Below, piece by piece: positions 17,675-26,823 of a stretch of DNA of 64,000 nt. Source of the DNA: CAXXHQ01 sp963665265 (GTDB lineage Bacteria; Planctomycetota; Planctomycetia; Pirellulales; Thermoguttaceae); assembly GCA_963665265.2 (NCBI GenBank), contig OY762224.2, positions 434,001 to 498,000 on the forward strand, in the 5' to 3' direction. Numbering within the stretch: position 1 is the stretch's first letter; every line of letters begins with the position of its first letter. Below the pieces are notes generated by a model, which worked only from the letters and a program-made list of their open reading frames with translations, ran no database searches and was not told the DNA's origin. The translations under genes were made by a program, and so were the position numbers.

Positions 17675-17730
17675 GGCGACAATCAAATCGTCATGAACGG
17701 CGCTCGATAGGCGCCAGATAATAAATCGGA

Positions 17731-17765
17731 AAGGCCGTAAGCGAACCTCGCTTGCGGCCTTTTTC
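17731..17765 (+). terminator. Rho-independent terminator after GH57
   Basis: AAGGCCGTAAGCGA pairs with TCGCTTGCGGCCT across a 3-nt loop and is followed by TTTTT. It ends the 11.9-17.7 kb glucan cluster. The rest of the gap up to 18040 shows no gene or clear motif. Confidence 0.82.
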
Positions 17766-18040
17766 GTTACATTCGCCCTATCCGCCGCGGCGTTAAAGAC
17801 TTACGCCCGATATGGAATCCAAACTCACGTCGTTTTAACGGAAGTCCCCCGAAAAATCGGCGGCGCTTATCGCTTCGTCCCAGAGGCGACCTATATTTTA
17901 ACCGAAGCTTATTTTCGCCGGTTCCGGCAATATTCGTTTTCGAACCTTATCCAACTAACACGAATTGTCGACGACCGGAACCGATATCCGACGTCGCGAA
18001 ACTTTTCTTTCCTCCGACAAATCAACCGCAGAGGCTTAAC

Positions 18041-18970
18041 ATGGCCGTCGCAACCAGTCGTCAATGGCTTATTTTCACTCTCGCCGGGCAAACCTACGGT
18101 TTCGACGTCCATAGCGTCCGCGAAATCGTCTCGTTGCGCGACATGCGAATCCATCGATTGCCGGAATCGTCGCCGTTGGTCGAAGGAGTCGTTTCTTTGC
18201 GCAATCGCCCGATCGAAGTGATCGACGTTCGGGCCGCGTTGGGCATGCCGCCTCTCCACGAGGAAACGGAAGCGATATCGAAGTTATTGAAAGAACGCGA
18301 AGAAGATCATTGCCGATGGATTCAAGAGCTGGAAGCATGCGTCGCCGAAAACCGTGAATTCAAGCTGGCCACGAATCCGCATAAATGCAAATTCGGACAA
18401 TGGTACGATAAGCTACTTGGAGACGTTATCGAACTCGCCCGGCTCACGAACAATGACCTTGCCTTGGTTACAACTCTCGAGCAACTCGACGAACCGCACC
18501 GCAAGATACACGGAATCGCCGAACGCGTTTTAGGACACGTCGCCGCCGGAGAAGTCGCCGAAGCGAGGCGAGTCATTGACGAAACCCGGGAGACGGAACT
18601 GCGCGCATTAAGGGTAATCTTTTCAAAATGCCGCGAACAGATCGAGAACTCCAGACGCGGTCTTCTCTTCGTGTTCACGACCGAGGGAGGCACGGTCGGC
18701 GGATTAGTCGATCGCGTCTCGGAAGTAGCGCGGTTTTCGGACGATCAAATTCATCCCGCCTCCGACGTGGACGTCGGAAAGGAACTTCTTCTCGGACTCG
18801 CCGAATACGGCGACGCCGGCAAAATGATTCAATTGCTCGACGTGGAGGCGATCGCTCGGTTACGACTCGGGGAATGCAAAGCTCCGCCGACGCCGGCCCC
18901 CATCCCGATCGAGGCCGTCGTCAACGCCTGCAAAGGCTACGTACCGGCGGCGAACTCGATAGTTGCGTAA
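18041..18970 (+). CDS. CheW-like protein with internal CZB zinc-binding domain
   Basis: CheW couples chemoreceptors to the kinase CheA. The first half of a CheW fold is at residues about 7-70 (FTLAGQTYGFDVHSVREIV, VVSLRNRPIEVIDVRAALG) and the second half at about 207-275 (LLFVFTTEGGTVGGLVDRVSEV, MIQLLDVEAIA). Between them, at about 85-205, sits a CZB domain with its zinc ligands: His90 in HCRW, Cys116 in CKFGQW, and His153/His157 in HRKIH. CZB domains bind zinc very tightly and sense zinc or oxidants such as hypochlorite in other proteins. No CheA, receptor or other che gene lies nearby, so this is an orphan adaptor that may tune signalling to zinc or redox state. The ATG follows CTTAAC without a ribosome site. 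Confidence 0.9.
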   Translation: MAVATSRQWLIFTLAGQTYGFDVHSVREIVSLRDMRIHRLPESSPLVEGVVSLRNRPIEVIDVRAALGMPPLHEETEAISKLLKEREEDHCRWIQELEACVAENREFKLATNPHKCKFGQWYDKLLGDVIELARLTNNDLALVTTLEQLDEPHRKIHGIAERVLGHVAAGEVAEARRVIDETRETELRALRVIFSKCREQIENSRRGLLFVFTTEGGTVGGLVDRVSEVARFSDDQIHPASDVDVGKELLLGLAEYGDAGKMIQLLDVEAIARLRLGECKAPPTPAPIPIEAVVNACKGYVPAANSIVA

Positions 18971-19063
18971 TAACAGGCGGAGACTATCGCGACGACGAAA
19001 AGGAACAGCGAGGTCAAGCCGTTCGCCTTTGAACGCCATTTTAAAATACTGGATTTCAAAAGC

Positions 19064-19753
19064 TTATTGGCCTCGGGTCTCGAATTCTTTTCTCCAGTCG
19101 ATCGGCTCTTTCCAACCGCCGCCGAACCGCGTCTCTCCTAAAACAGGAACGCCGCCGAGTCGTTCGATTTCAGTTCGGTTCGTCGCGCGGCTCGGATCGT
19201 TTTCGCGCGGCTCTTGAGGATCGTTTAAGATGACGCCGGCGATGGGCAAATCTTCGGCGATCGTTTGCGCGGCATGCAACGTCAAAAGCGTGTGGTTAAT
19301 CGTTCCTAGCGCGTTGCGAGCGACGACGATGAGCGGATAGCCGACCGTCCGAGCAAAATCGACGATGCGTTCCTCCTTTGTGAACGGAGCCAAAAGTCCG
19401 CCCGCCCCTTCGACAAGAACGACGTCGGACCGCTCTCGCCAGAAATCCAACCCATCGACGACCAACTGCCGGTCGATCGTTTTTTTCTCGGTCTCGGCGG
19501 CCAAATACGGCGCCAACGGCGCTTCAAAACGCTGCGGGCAGACTCGGTCGAGCGTCGCCGGCCTTCCGGCCGCCTCCCAAACGGCCACGGCGTCGTCGGC
19601 AACAAGCTCCCCTTCGACGCGACGGCACCCGCTGGCGACCGGCTTATAGACGCCGACCCGATAGCCGAGGGACTTTAGGTCGCGAGCGATCAACGCCGTC
19701 ACGTAGGTTTTGCCGACGTCGGTGTCGGTCCCAGTGATGAAATAACCTCGCAT
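19064..19753 (-). CDS. bioD: Dethiobiotin synthetase
   Basis: BioD closes the ureido ring of dethiobiotin from diaminopelargonic acid, CO2 and ATP, the penultimate step of biotin synthesis. The N-terminal P-loop GTDTDVGKT (residues 8-16), KPVASGC, VLVEGAGGLLAPF and the NALGTINHTLLT segment are diagnostic. The ATG at 19753 has GGAG about 10 nt upstream and starts the conserved MRGYFITGT strand; longer readings upstream are not conserved. The length of 229 residues is typical. No other bio gene is present. It is convergent with the CheW-CZB gene and divergent from a small secreted protein gene. Confidence 0.93.
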   Translation of the reverse strand: MRGYFITGTDTDVGKTYVTALIARDLKSLGYRVGVYKPVASGCRRVEGELVADDAVAVWEAAGRPATLDRVCPQRFEAPLAPYLAAETEKKTIDRQLVVDGLDFWRERSDVVLVEGAGGLLAPFTKEERIVDFARTVGYPLIVVARNALGTINHTLLTLHAAQTIAEDLPIAGVILNDPQEPRENDPSRATNRTEIERLGGVPVLGETRFGGGWKEPIDWRKEFETRGQ

Positions 19754-19935
19754 CTCGATTTTCTCCAGCCGTCGCGGCATAAATATCCCCTTCCATTGTG
19801 CCCTAAACCGCCTCGATTCTCCAGCGACGGAAAAAAATCGTAAAAATCTCATCCTCGCGCGTTATATGGACGAAGTTTCGACGCCTTGTTCGATAGCGAC
19901 GAGGACTTTTTAAGTCAAAAGACGGAGCTATTGAA

Positions 19936-20481
19936 ATGAAACGCTTGGTTTGTTCTATGATCCTGACCGCGATCGCGTTTACGGCGTCGAGCCCCGTCTG
20001 GGCGGACGAACTGGGCAAGAGCGTCGAGGGAAAACCGGTCCGCATCGGCGTTTACGATTCCCGGGCAATCACTTACGCCTATTTCTGGACGCCCGAAGTC
20101 CAGAAAAAAAACAAAGCCGAATATGAAGCGGCCATGGCCGCGCAAAAGTCGGGGGACAAGGAAAATGCGGAAAAGCTAGCGACGAAGATGAAGGAACGGC
20201 AAAAGAAAATGCACCGCCAGGTTTTTAGCACGGAGCCGGCCGACGAAGCCCTTGCGGCGCTCAAAGACCGTCAACCTGAACTACTGAAAAAGGCGAACGT
20301 CGCCGAGTTCGTCTCCAAATGGGATGAAAAAACCCTAGAGAAGTACAAATCGGCCGAGAAAACAGACGTTACGGACCTTCTGGCCGCCGAGTTTAACCCC
20401 GGCGAAAAGCAGAAAAAGACGATCGCTGAACTAGTAAAAGTGAAACCTGTTTCCGCCAAAGAAGCGGAAAGCTGCAAATAA
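19936..20481 (+). CDS. Small secreted protein of unknown function
   Basis: A 181-residue protein with a clear signal peptide (MKRLVCSMILTAIAFTASSPVWA, cleavage likely after AWA-type VWA near residue 23). The mature part starts with a strand-like VRIGVYDSRAITYAY and continues as a Lys/Glu-rich, probably coiled-coil segment (about 55-110: NKAEYEAAMAAQKSGDKENA and on). It ends near a Cys. The layout recalls small periplasmic helical proteins, but I do not recognise a named family. The ATG is preceded by GGAGCTATTGAA, a plausible ribosome site. A strong terminator follows, so it is probably transcribed alone. Confidence 0.78.
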   Translation: MKRLVCSMILTAIAFTASSPVWADELGKSVEGKPVRIGVYDSRAITYAYFWTPEVQKKNKAEYEAAMAAQKSGDKENAEKLATKMKERQKKMHRQVFSTEPADEALAALKDRQPELLKKANVAEFVSKWDEKTLEKYKSAEKTDVTDLLAAEFNPGEKQKKTIAELVKVKPVSAKEAESCK

Positions 20482-20491
20482 GGGGCGTCCC

Positions 20492-20543
20492 GACGGCTCC
20501 CTGGCTGCAACCGCTGCGGCGGGGAGCCGTCCTATCTTTTTTT
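20492..20543 (+). terminator. Rho-independent terminator
   Basis: GACGGCTCCC (20492-20501) pairs perfectly with GGGAGCCGTC (20522-20531). The loop contains a further GC-rich pairing, and a T-run at 20537-20543 follows. It ends the small secreted protein gene. Confidence 0.75.
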
Positions 20544-20703
20544 GGCAATTTCTGGTATCATGGATAGCCAAAGTATTGTTTTCTAAACGTTTGCGTGAAA
20601 AGTCGGCGCTCCTCCGCCGGAGCTCGTCGATTTCTTTCAACCGGCCTGGACTTTTCGGCCTTGCAAACGCTCGTGCCCTCTATTTTGTAACTGCCGCAAA
20701 GCC

Positions 20704-22506
20704 TTGAATAAGAACCCTTCCCCGAAGCCGTCCGCTCGCAAGCCTTCTAGACCCGCCGCCGAAACGCAAGCCCCGCAAGTCGACCGAGAACGTCCGTCGC
20801 GAGCGCCGAAGAAACGCGAGTCGTCGGCCAAGCCCGAATCGACCTCGGAACACATCCACGCGCCGATTCGCGCACATCGACCGAAGCAAGAGCCCGTGCC
20901 GAAGCATCCGGCCGCTCGTCGTTCGATCGAAACCAAACGTTCGACCGAAGGAAAGCATGCCGTTGAACCGAAGCGAGAAGCGGAGCGGCCGCGAGTCGCC
21001 GCCCCCAAGCGCCAGACCGAGGGCAAAGCCGACGTTCACGCGAAACGAACCGCCGAGGCGAAAGATCACGCTCGAGCAAGGCGTCCTGCCGAGTCGAAAA
21101 CTCCCGAAGAGCCGAAACGAGACGGCGCGCGAAGACAGGCAGTCGAACCGAAACGGCGAGAAGAAACCAAGCGACAAGCCGAACCTTCGAGGCGAGCGCC
21201 CGAAGCGAAACGCCCGGCCCGCAAAACGGTCGAGCCTGTAGAAAAAGCGCCGGCTCCGCAAAGCGGTTTCTCCTCGCTCGGACTCTCCGACGATACGTTA
21301 CGTCTTCTCGCCAAGATCGGCTACGCCGAGCCGTCGCCGATTCAAGCGGGTTTGATTCCCGTCGCCCTTCGAGGCGTCGACGTGATGGGCCAAGCTCAAA
21401 CCGGAACCGGCAAGACCGCCGCCTTTGCGCTCCCCATTCTCGAGCAAATGGATCCCGAGGAGAAACGCGGACCGCAAGCTTTGGTTCTCGTGCCGACGCG
21501 CGAGTTGGCCGTTCAGGTTTACGACGAGACCGTTAAACTCACCGCCGACAAGCATACGAAAATCGCGGCGGTCTACGGCGGCAAACCGCTTCGCAAACAG
21601 GCCGAACAAATTCGCGACGGCGCCGATTTCGTCGTCGGAACTCCGGGCCGCGTCATCGACCTCATCGGCCGCGGCGCCTTGTTCCTTGGCGATCTTCGAT
21701 TTGTCGTCCTCGACGAAGCCGACCGCATGCTCGACATCGGCTTCCGTCCCGACATCGAGAAAATCTTGCGTAAGTGTCCGCAAGCCAGACAGACGCTGCT
21801 TTTAAGCGCGACGATCGCTCCGCCGGTCAAACGGCTCGCCGAGCGGTATATGCGCGAGCCGGAAATGATCGATTGCTCGCCGAAGAACGTCGCCGCCGAC
21901 ACCATCGAGCAGGCGTACTTCAGCGTGCTCAAAGAACGCAAGCTCGAATTGCTCTATTATCTCTTGGCCCGGGAAAAGCCGCGTCAAGCGATCATCTTCT
22001 GCCGCACGAAGCGAGGAACCGACAAACTGCACCGGTTGCTTAGCGCGAAGATTCAAGGCGTCGATACGATTCACGGCGACCTTCAGCAATCGGCCCGCGA
22101 CCGCGTGATGCGGAAATTCCGCGACGGCAAAATTCGCTTTCTGGTCGCCACCGACGTGGTCGGACGCGGCATCGACGTGAGCGGCGTTTCGCACATCATC
22201 AACTACGACGTGCCGGAATTCTGCGACGATTACATTCACCGCGTCGGCCGAACCGGCCGCATGGGACGCGAAGGCGAAGCGTTCACTTTCGTCACTCCCG
22301 AAGAGGGCGATCAGCTCACCCGAATCGAAATGCGGATCGACAAGCTTTTGAAGCGCGACGAGATCGCCGGCTTCCCCGCGTTGGAATTGCCCGAATCGAA
22401 GCGGCATGCGCATGCCGACGGCGCCGCCCCTGCAACGCCCGCTGAACCGGAGCCGCCCAAGCCCGTCTTCGGACGGCGAACGAAGCGCTATCGCCGCGCG
22501 CTGTAA
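20704..22506 (+). CDS. DEAD-box RNA helicase with long basic N-terminal extension
   Basis: DEAD-box helicases unwind short RNA duplexes in ribosome assembly and RNA decay. The order is: Q motif (GYAEPSPIQ, about 207-214), motif I AQTGTGKT (231-238), PTRELA, TPGR, DEAD, SAT, then RGIDVSG and HRVGRTGR of the second RecA domain. It is closest to RhlE-type proteins. Residues 1-185 are a low-complexity Lys/Arg/Glu/Ala/Pro segment built from degenerate units such as EPKR, EAKR and AESK, placed before the helicase core instead of in the more usual C-terminal position. It is probably disordered and RNA-binding. The start is a TTG at 20704; no in-frame ATG or GTG occurs before the upstream stop. The 160-bp leader after the previous terminator may hold regulation. 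Confidence 0.9.
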   Translation: MNKNPSPKPSARKPSRPAAETQAPQVDRERPSRAPKKRESSAKPESTSEHIHAPIRAHRPKQEPVPKHPAARRSIETKRSTEGKHAVEPKREAERPRVAAPKRQTEGKADVHAKRTAEAKDHARARRPAESKTPEEPKRDGARRQAVEPKRREETKRQAEPSRRAPEAKRPARKTVEPVEKAPAPQSGFSSLGLSDDTLRLLAKIGYAEPSPIQAGLIPVALRGVDVMGQAQTGTGKTAAFALPILEQMDPEEKRGPQALVLVPTRELAVQVYDETVKLTADKHTKIAAVYGGKPLRKQAEQIRDGADFVVGTPGRVIDLIGRGALFLGDLRFVVLDEADRMLDIGFRPDIEKILRKCPQARQTLLLSATIAPPVKRLAERYMREPEMIDCSPKNVAADTIEQAYFSVLKERKLELLYYLLAREKPRQAIIFCRTKRGTDKLHRLLSAKIQGVDTIHGDLQQSARDRVMRKFRDGKIRFLVATDVVGRGIDVSGVSHIINYDVPEFCDDYIHRVGRTGRMGREGEAFTFVTPEEGDQLTRIEMRIDKLLKRDEIAGFPALELPESKRHAHADGAAPATPAEPEPPKPVFGRRTKRYRRAL

Positions 22507-22520
22507 ATCTTTCCGTCCAA

Positions 22521-22561
22521 GCGCAGAGACGCGGCAAGAAATAAATTCGCCGCCTCTGCGC
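22521..22561. terminator. Hairpin between convergent genes
   Basis: GCGCAGAG and GCGGC pair with GCCGC and CTCTGCGC around a 13-nt A/T-rich loop. It lies between the helicase and permease stops and may terminate both directions. There is no T-run, so it could instead be a relic of the dispersed CGCAGAGA-type repeat. Confidence 0.45.
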
Positions 22562-22585
22562 CCGTTGCGAAAATACGACGAGAGG

Positions 22586-25534
22586 CTACTTTTTGCCGCC
22601 GTCATTGGGCTTTGAAATTAACGGAATTTCGAACCACGGAGAGAAGCAACTCTCGTCGTCTCTCAACGGCATCCCACCCGTCGGCTTGTCGTCCCAGATC
22701 AGATTTTCTTTCGTGCAGGATTGGAGTTCGCTCAATAACGGAGTAAGACTCGTTCTAAATGATTTTTTGACGATGAACGAAGGGATGAAGTTCGTGCTTG
22801 CGATGAAGGGGACGCCGTTCGGCGGCCAAGCGGGCTTCTTTTGGGCCTTGTCTTCCGGCGATTCTGCATGACTAGTAATGCCTTTCGGGCGGTAGTGAAA
22901 CGCTTTTCCGGTCGCCGGATCGAGCGGGAGTGCGTCCAAATAGACTCCGACAAGGTCGTCGAGTTTTTCGGGCAAATCTCCTTGGTGATCGAGTTGCCAT
23001 GCGACCAACGCCAACTGCAAGATCATCGCGCGGAATTCCGCCGCAACGTACATTTCACGAATCGGCTTATACGAATAATGCATCCCGAAGATAGACGGTG
23101 ATTTTTCATTGCGTAAGCAATAGATCGCGTCAAGCCAAGAAAACGAATCGTAAACGGAGATGCCGTTCGGCGGGGTTCCGTCGTCGATCGCTTTCAGCAT
23201 ATCCTTTCTTGCCAGCCAATTCTCCTCAATGGCCGCCTCCGCTAGGTAAGCGGTTCGCTGGCGTTCCCAAGGGAACCACTGATAAAGTTTATTTTGATGA
23301 GTTGAAGCGGATTGGTGTGCGAAATAATTAGCGCGTTGCATGTTAGCGAGGAGGAGTTGGATGTGGCGAGGAGCGGATCTCTCGATCGCCTGCAGTCCTT
23401 TCGCCGCTTCAACAACCCGCTGAGATATCTGGTTTTTTGCGAGGCTCCACGCAAGAAGCGTTTTGGCGAAGTCGTCTTCCGGAGTGCGCGAATTGCCGTC
23501 GGTTCTGATGGTAGAGGTTCCGTAAAATCCAGACGTCGCGGAGATATCGGATTTTTTATTGTGAGGGAGGCGACAAACAATTTGAATTCGATGAATTTTT
23601 ACTCGAAACGCGTCAAGAAGGCGGACCAACGCAAAGTCGAGGTCTCCTCGCTTCATTTGAAGGTTTGCGTCCGCGATCAGCAAAAGCTGAAAATCTTCGA
23701 ATAGAGAGAGCGCATTTTCAAGGCCGCCATAAGATCGATTTCGCCGCATTACTTCGATGAGTTGGTCAATTGCGTTCTCGTCGGCAATTCGGCATTCGGA
23801 ACTTTGCGACGCTTCGGAAAGTAGACGTAGCGTCTCTTCATTGGCCTGTACCCACTCCGGCGATTCGTAGTCCGTCAACGCAATGTAGTTTTCGCCCGTG
23901 CGCTGCGGGGCGGGTTGCAATTTTTTCGCGGCGGCGACGTAAAGCGCCCCGGTCTTGTCAGCTTCGGCCGCATTATAGGAGTCTTGGGTGACGGCGGGAT
24001 AGCTTCCCGGGACATGCGAGTATTCAAAAGCGCGATACGAAGAAGCGCCGACGAACGTGAGTAACGTCGCCAAAATCGACCAAAGCGTCGCGATTCGCCA
24101 GCTACGCCATCCGGCTCGATCGGCAAGGAGATTTCCAAGCCGCAATCGCGAGGCGACCAAGAACAGCGCCGGAAAAAAGAACGCCGGCCAAAGCCATCCT
24201 AATTCTTTGCAACAACCTATGATTGCGAATCCGCACCCCAAAGACGCTCCCTCGGCAATGACGAAAGCGAGGAGCGAACCTCTCACGGCGACGGAGCTAA
24301 ATAGTCCGACGCAATATAGGGTGATCGGAATCGCGCACAAAAGGAATATGTTTTGCAATAGTTCAAGCTGTGAAATCCATCCGGAGTTAAAACGTGCGTT
24401 AAGCGAAAAAACGGCTGCCCCGTAGGCGATGACCATGGGCGCCCAAATCAACAAGGTTGAAAAAATGCGGGCGAGCCAAACGACGTTCGGCGAAACGCCT
24501 CGCGATCCGAGAAATCGATAGTCGGTTTGTCGGCGAGTTTCGTTGAAGGCGAGCGTTCCGCAAATCGGAGTGCAAAGGAAAAATGTGAAACAGAGCGGAA
24601 AACGCCAATCGGCGGCCGGGGGAAGTCGAAACAATAACCTGAAGCCTTCATCGGAAATCGAGTAATTCAAGAGAGGCGCCGAGAGAAACATCACGTATAA
24701 CGCCGCGATTGAAAGAATCGACTGCCGCAAATATTGCCAAAAAAGATGTCGAAAAAAGCCTCTTTCTTTTGGGCCTCGCGGCGTCAGCTTCGTCGCGTAG
24801 TCTCGAACGATTTGGGGAATGGCGGAGGCGGAGTCCTTTCCGCCGCTACGCGAATTTTCGCGAAGCCAGCGTTTAGCCAACCGCCAATCCGCCGTCGCAA
24901 CGATCGCTATGAAAACGAACGCCGCCGGAATCCGCAGTTGCGGCTCGTTAAAGCTCCACGTCAAGATATCGTATTCGGGCATCATTAGGTAGTTGCCGAT
25001 ACCCGCTAAGATCGCGCCGAAAACGCCGCTTGCCAAGGGATGCGAAGTCAGCAGCGAAAACAGCGCGCCGCAAACCAATAAATTCGCCGTCATTAGAAAA
25101 TATAAACCGACGACAGCGCCGACGTTTTTCGTGCGGAATAATAGCAAGAATCCCGGCCGATTCAGTAAATAAAGGCAGGCTATTCCGATTCCCAACATTA
25201 CGGCGAAACTTACGAGAAAGAAAGCAATCTTCCCGATGATTACTTCGCTAGCCTTCGTCGGCAACGCTTGGAGAAACTGATATGTTCCCGATTCTTTTTC
25301 TCCGGCGAAGGCAGTGCAACCGCAACCGAGCGAGTAGAACGCAATGACGGCGAAGCTGGCTAGAACCGGCCAAAAGTTCGCTTTCACCTCATAAAACGAA
25401 GACGAAACGCCCCCTATATTTTGCCAATCGGCGAACGCTTCGGCGACCAATCCGAACGCGAGCATGGCGAGCCAAAAGCCTCGCAAAGTCCGGAACTCTT
25501 TCCAAATTATATTTTTCACCGCTTGCTTGTTCAT
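22586..25534 (-). CDS. ABC-2 type permease with large C-terminal domain
   Basis: A 982-residue membrane protein. Residues 1-250 carry about six helices with the ABC-2 features KEFRTLRGFW near the N-terminus and the loop GEKESGTYQFLQALPTKASE. A second set of helices fills about 260-550 with a matching FNETRRQTDYRFLGSRGVSP loop, so two permease halves are fused. The remaining 430 residues are soluble, probably outside the membrane. They hold a helical segment and, near the end, LPEKLDDLVG ... LPLDPATGKAFHYRPKG, a motif seen in many planctomycete exported proteins. No ATPase gene is adjacent. The ATG at 25534 has AGGGG about 8 nt upstream, so the 50 extra upstream codons are rejected. Substrate unknown. 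Confidence 0.84.
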   Translation of the reverse strand: MNKQAVKNIIWKEFRTLRGFWLAMLAFGLVAEAFADWQNIGGVSSSFYEVKANFWPVLASFAVIAFYSLGCGCTAFAGEKESGTYQFLQALPTKASEVIIGKIAFFLVSFAVMLGIGIACLYLLNRPGFLLLFRTKNVGAVVGLYFLMTANLLVCGALFSLLTSHPLASGVFGAILAGIGNYLMMPEYDILTWSFNEPQLRIPAAFVFIAIVATADWRLAKRWLRENSRSGGKDSASAIPQIVRDYATKLTPRGPKERGFFRHLFWQYLRQSILSIAALYVMFLSAPLLNYSISDEGFRLLFRLPPAADWRFPLCFTFFLCTPICGTLAFNETRRQTDYRFLGSRGVSPNVVWLARIFSTLLIWAPMVIAYGAAVFSLNARFNSGWISQLELLQNIFLLCAIPITLYCVGLFSSVAVRGSLLAFVIAEGASLGCGFAIIGCCKELGWLWPAFFFPALFLVASRLRLGNLLADRAGWRSWRIATLWSILATLLTFVGASSYRAFEYSHVPGSYPAVTQDSYNAAEADKTGALYVAAAKKLQPAPQRTGENYIALTDYESPEWVQANEETLRLLSEASQSSECRIADENAIDQLIEVMRRNRSYGGLENALSLFEDFQLLLIADANLQMKRGDLDFALVRLLDAFRVKIHRIQIVCRLPHNKKSDISATSGFYGTSTIRTDGNSRTPEDDFAKTLLAWSLAKNQISQRVVEAAKGLQAIERSAPRHIQLLLANMQRANYFAHQSASTHQNKLYQWFPWERQRTAYLAEAAIEENWLARKDMLKAIDDGTPPNGISVYDSFSWLDAIYCLRNEKSPSIFGMHYSYKPIREMYVAAEFRAMILQLALVAWQLDHQGDLPEKLDDLVGVYLDALPLDPATGKAFHYRPKGITSHAESPEDKAQKKPAWPPNGVPFIASTNFIPSFIVKKSFRTSLTPLLSELQSCTKENLIWDDKPTGGMPLRDDESCFSPWFEIPLISKPNDGGKK

Positions 25535-25712
25535 CTTAGTCCCCTTTTTTCGTTCGATTAGTCTATGCTCGCAATGCGAGGAAATCTCGAAATTCGCGCG
25601 GAATGCGCTAAGAAGCTCTTCGCCCGAAAAGAAACGACGGAGACGAGGCGGACGGACTTGAAAAAATATCCTCGTCCTTCTCGCCTCCATCGCGTTTTTT
25701 TACGCGTCGCGC

Positions 25713-26033
25713 CTATTTCTTCACGCTGTACATCTCCGGGTCTTCCGGAAACAACGGCGTGAAGCGAATTCCTTTCCGCATTTCGGCCATCCACGGATTG
25801 ACGGTCGCCGCCCATCGGGCGTAATGCGCCGTCTCCTTGTGCGCCTTGATCGCATCGTCGTCGCGATAAACTTCGTAGATCACGAACCGATTCGGATCGT
25901 CGGCATGCTGCAACACGTCGAACCGCAAATTGCCCGGCTCCTGAATCGTGTTCCGCGCATTATCTTTAATGGCCTCGATGAAACCTTCGCGATGCTCCGG
26001 CATCACGTGAACGTGAACGTTGACGACGTACAT
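25713..26033 (-). CDS. LsrG-like / antibiotic biosynthesis monooxygenase-fold protein
   Basis: A 106-residue dimeric alpha/beta-barrel (ABM) protein. EPGNLRFDVLQ, RFVIYEVYRDDDAIKAHKE and HYARW closely follow LsrG, the isomerase that degrades phosphorylated autoinducer-2 in enterics, and the wider group annotated as quinol monooxygenases. No other lsr gene is nearby, so AI-2 processing is not supported by context and a general small-molecule oxygenase or isomerase is as likely. The start ATG gives the normal first strand MYVVNVHVHV. A G-rich repeat separates it from the chelatase gene upstream on the same strand. Confidence 0.85.
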   Translation of the reverse strand: MYVVNVHVHVMPEHREGFIEAIKDNARNTIQEPGNLRFDVLQHADDPNRFVIYEVYRDDDAIKAHKETAHYARWAATVNPWMAEMRKGIRFTPLFPEDPEMYSVKK

Positions 26034-26042
26034 ATTGATTTA

Positions 26043-26074
26043 GGGGTAAGGGGACAGGGGTTAGGGATTAGGGG
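26043..26074 (+). repeat. G-quadruplex-capable TAGGG repeat
   Basis: Five G-runs (GGGG TAA GGGG ACA GGGG TTA GGG ATTA GGGG) with 3-4 nt loops. The stop codon of the chelatase gene (26068-26070, minus strand) lies inside it. Confidence 0.75.
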
Positions 26075-26823
26075 ACAAACGAATTTACCACTTCGACGAT
26101 CGCGTCGGCCAACAGCTCTTCGATTCCTAGCGGTTCGGAGGCGATCCATTCCTTATCCGGATGGAGACGCCGCATCTTCTCGGCTTCGGCGCGGACCATC
26201 TCGCTGAGTCGGCCCGGCAAAATAAAATGCGGCTGCACGACGACGCGTCGAAACGGCCCGACGGCCGCCTCTTCCAAAACATCGGCCAATCGAGGCGCGC
26301 CCATCATGCTGAAGCAGGCTTCGACTCGACCGAGCGGCGTCCATTCGCTCCGCCGTCGGACGAATGCGGCGAACTCGTCGAACGCCTCCGGCTCGGGGCT
26401 TCCATGCGCCGCTAAAATTAACAGCGTATCTTCAAGCGGAACGTTCGGGCCGGCGGCGATAGCCTCATTAAAACGTTTTTCCGAAAGTTCGGCAACTTTT
26501 CGGCTTCCGCCGACATAGGGCGCCGCGACGATCGGCGTCGGCGAAACGCGTTCCGACGCCTCGCGAATCGCTTGCGGCACGTCTTCGCTCATGTGTCCCA
26601 CGGAGGAAAGAAAGACCGGAGCGACCACGATCCGCTTTGCGCCGGCGGCGACCAATTTTTCGGCGGCGTCAACCGCGGTCGGAGCGGCGAACTCCATGAA
26701 ACCTACGGCGACCGGACAGAATTTCACTTTCCGGCCGACCATTTCCTCGAGCTGAAGAAATAACGCCGTTCCTCGCGGATCGCGGGTACCATGTCCCAAA
26801 ACCAGTATGCCGTCGTCGTTCAT
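26068..26823 (-). CDS. CbiX/SirB-type sirohydrochlorin chelatase-like protein
   Basis: The family inserts Co or Fe into sirohydrochlorin for cobalamin or siroheme. Two tandem CbiX-like halves are visible: residues about 4-115 (ILVLGHGTRDPRG with the metal-binding His, then APVFLSSVGHMSEDVP) and about 125-250 (LLILAAHGSPEPEAF, then VVVQPHFILPGRLSE). This fits the two-domain form of about 250 residues. An ATG at 26823 starts just before the first strand and is preferred to an upstream TTG. No other cobalamin or siroheme gene is in the window, so the metal and pathway remain open. The final codons and stop come from the G-rich repeat. Confidence 0.85.
   Translation of the reverse strand: MNDDGILVLGHGTRDPRGTALFLQLEEMVGRKVKFCPVAVGFMEFAAPTAVDAAEKLVAAGAKRIVVAPVFLSSVGHMSEDVPQAIREASERVSPTPIVAAPYVGGSRKVAELSEKRFNEAIAAGPNVPLEDTLLILAAHGSPEPEAFDEFAAFVRRRSEWTPLGRVEACFSMMGAPRLADVLEEAAVGPFRRVVVQPHFILPGRLSEMVRAEAEKMRRLHPDKEWIASEPLGIEELLADAIVEVVNSFVP

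Noticed and set aside
25535..25690. 52-codon upstream extension of the orphan ABC-2 permease
   Set aside because: A good ribosome site precedes the ATG at 25534 and that ATG begins the conserved permease N-terminus.
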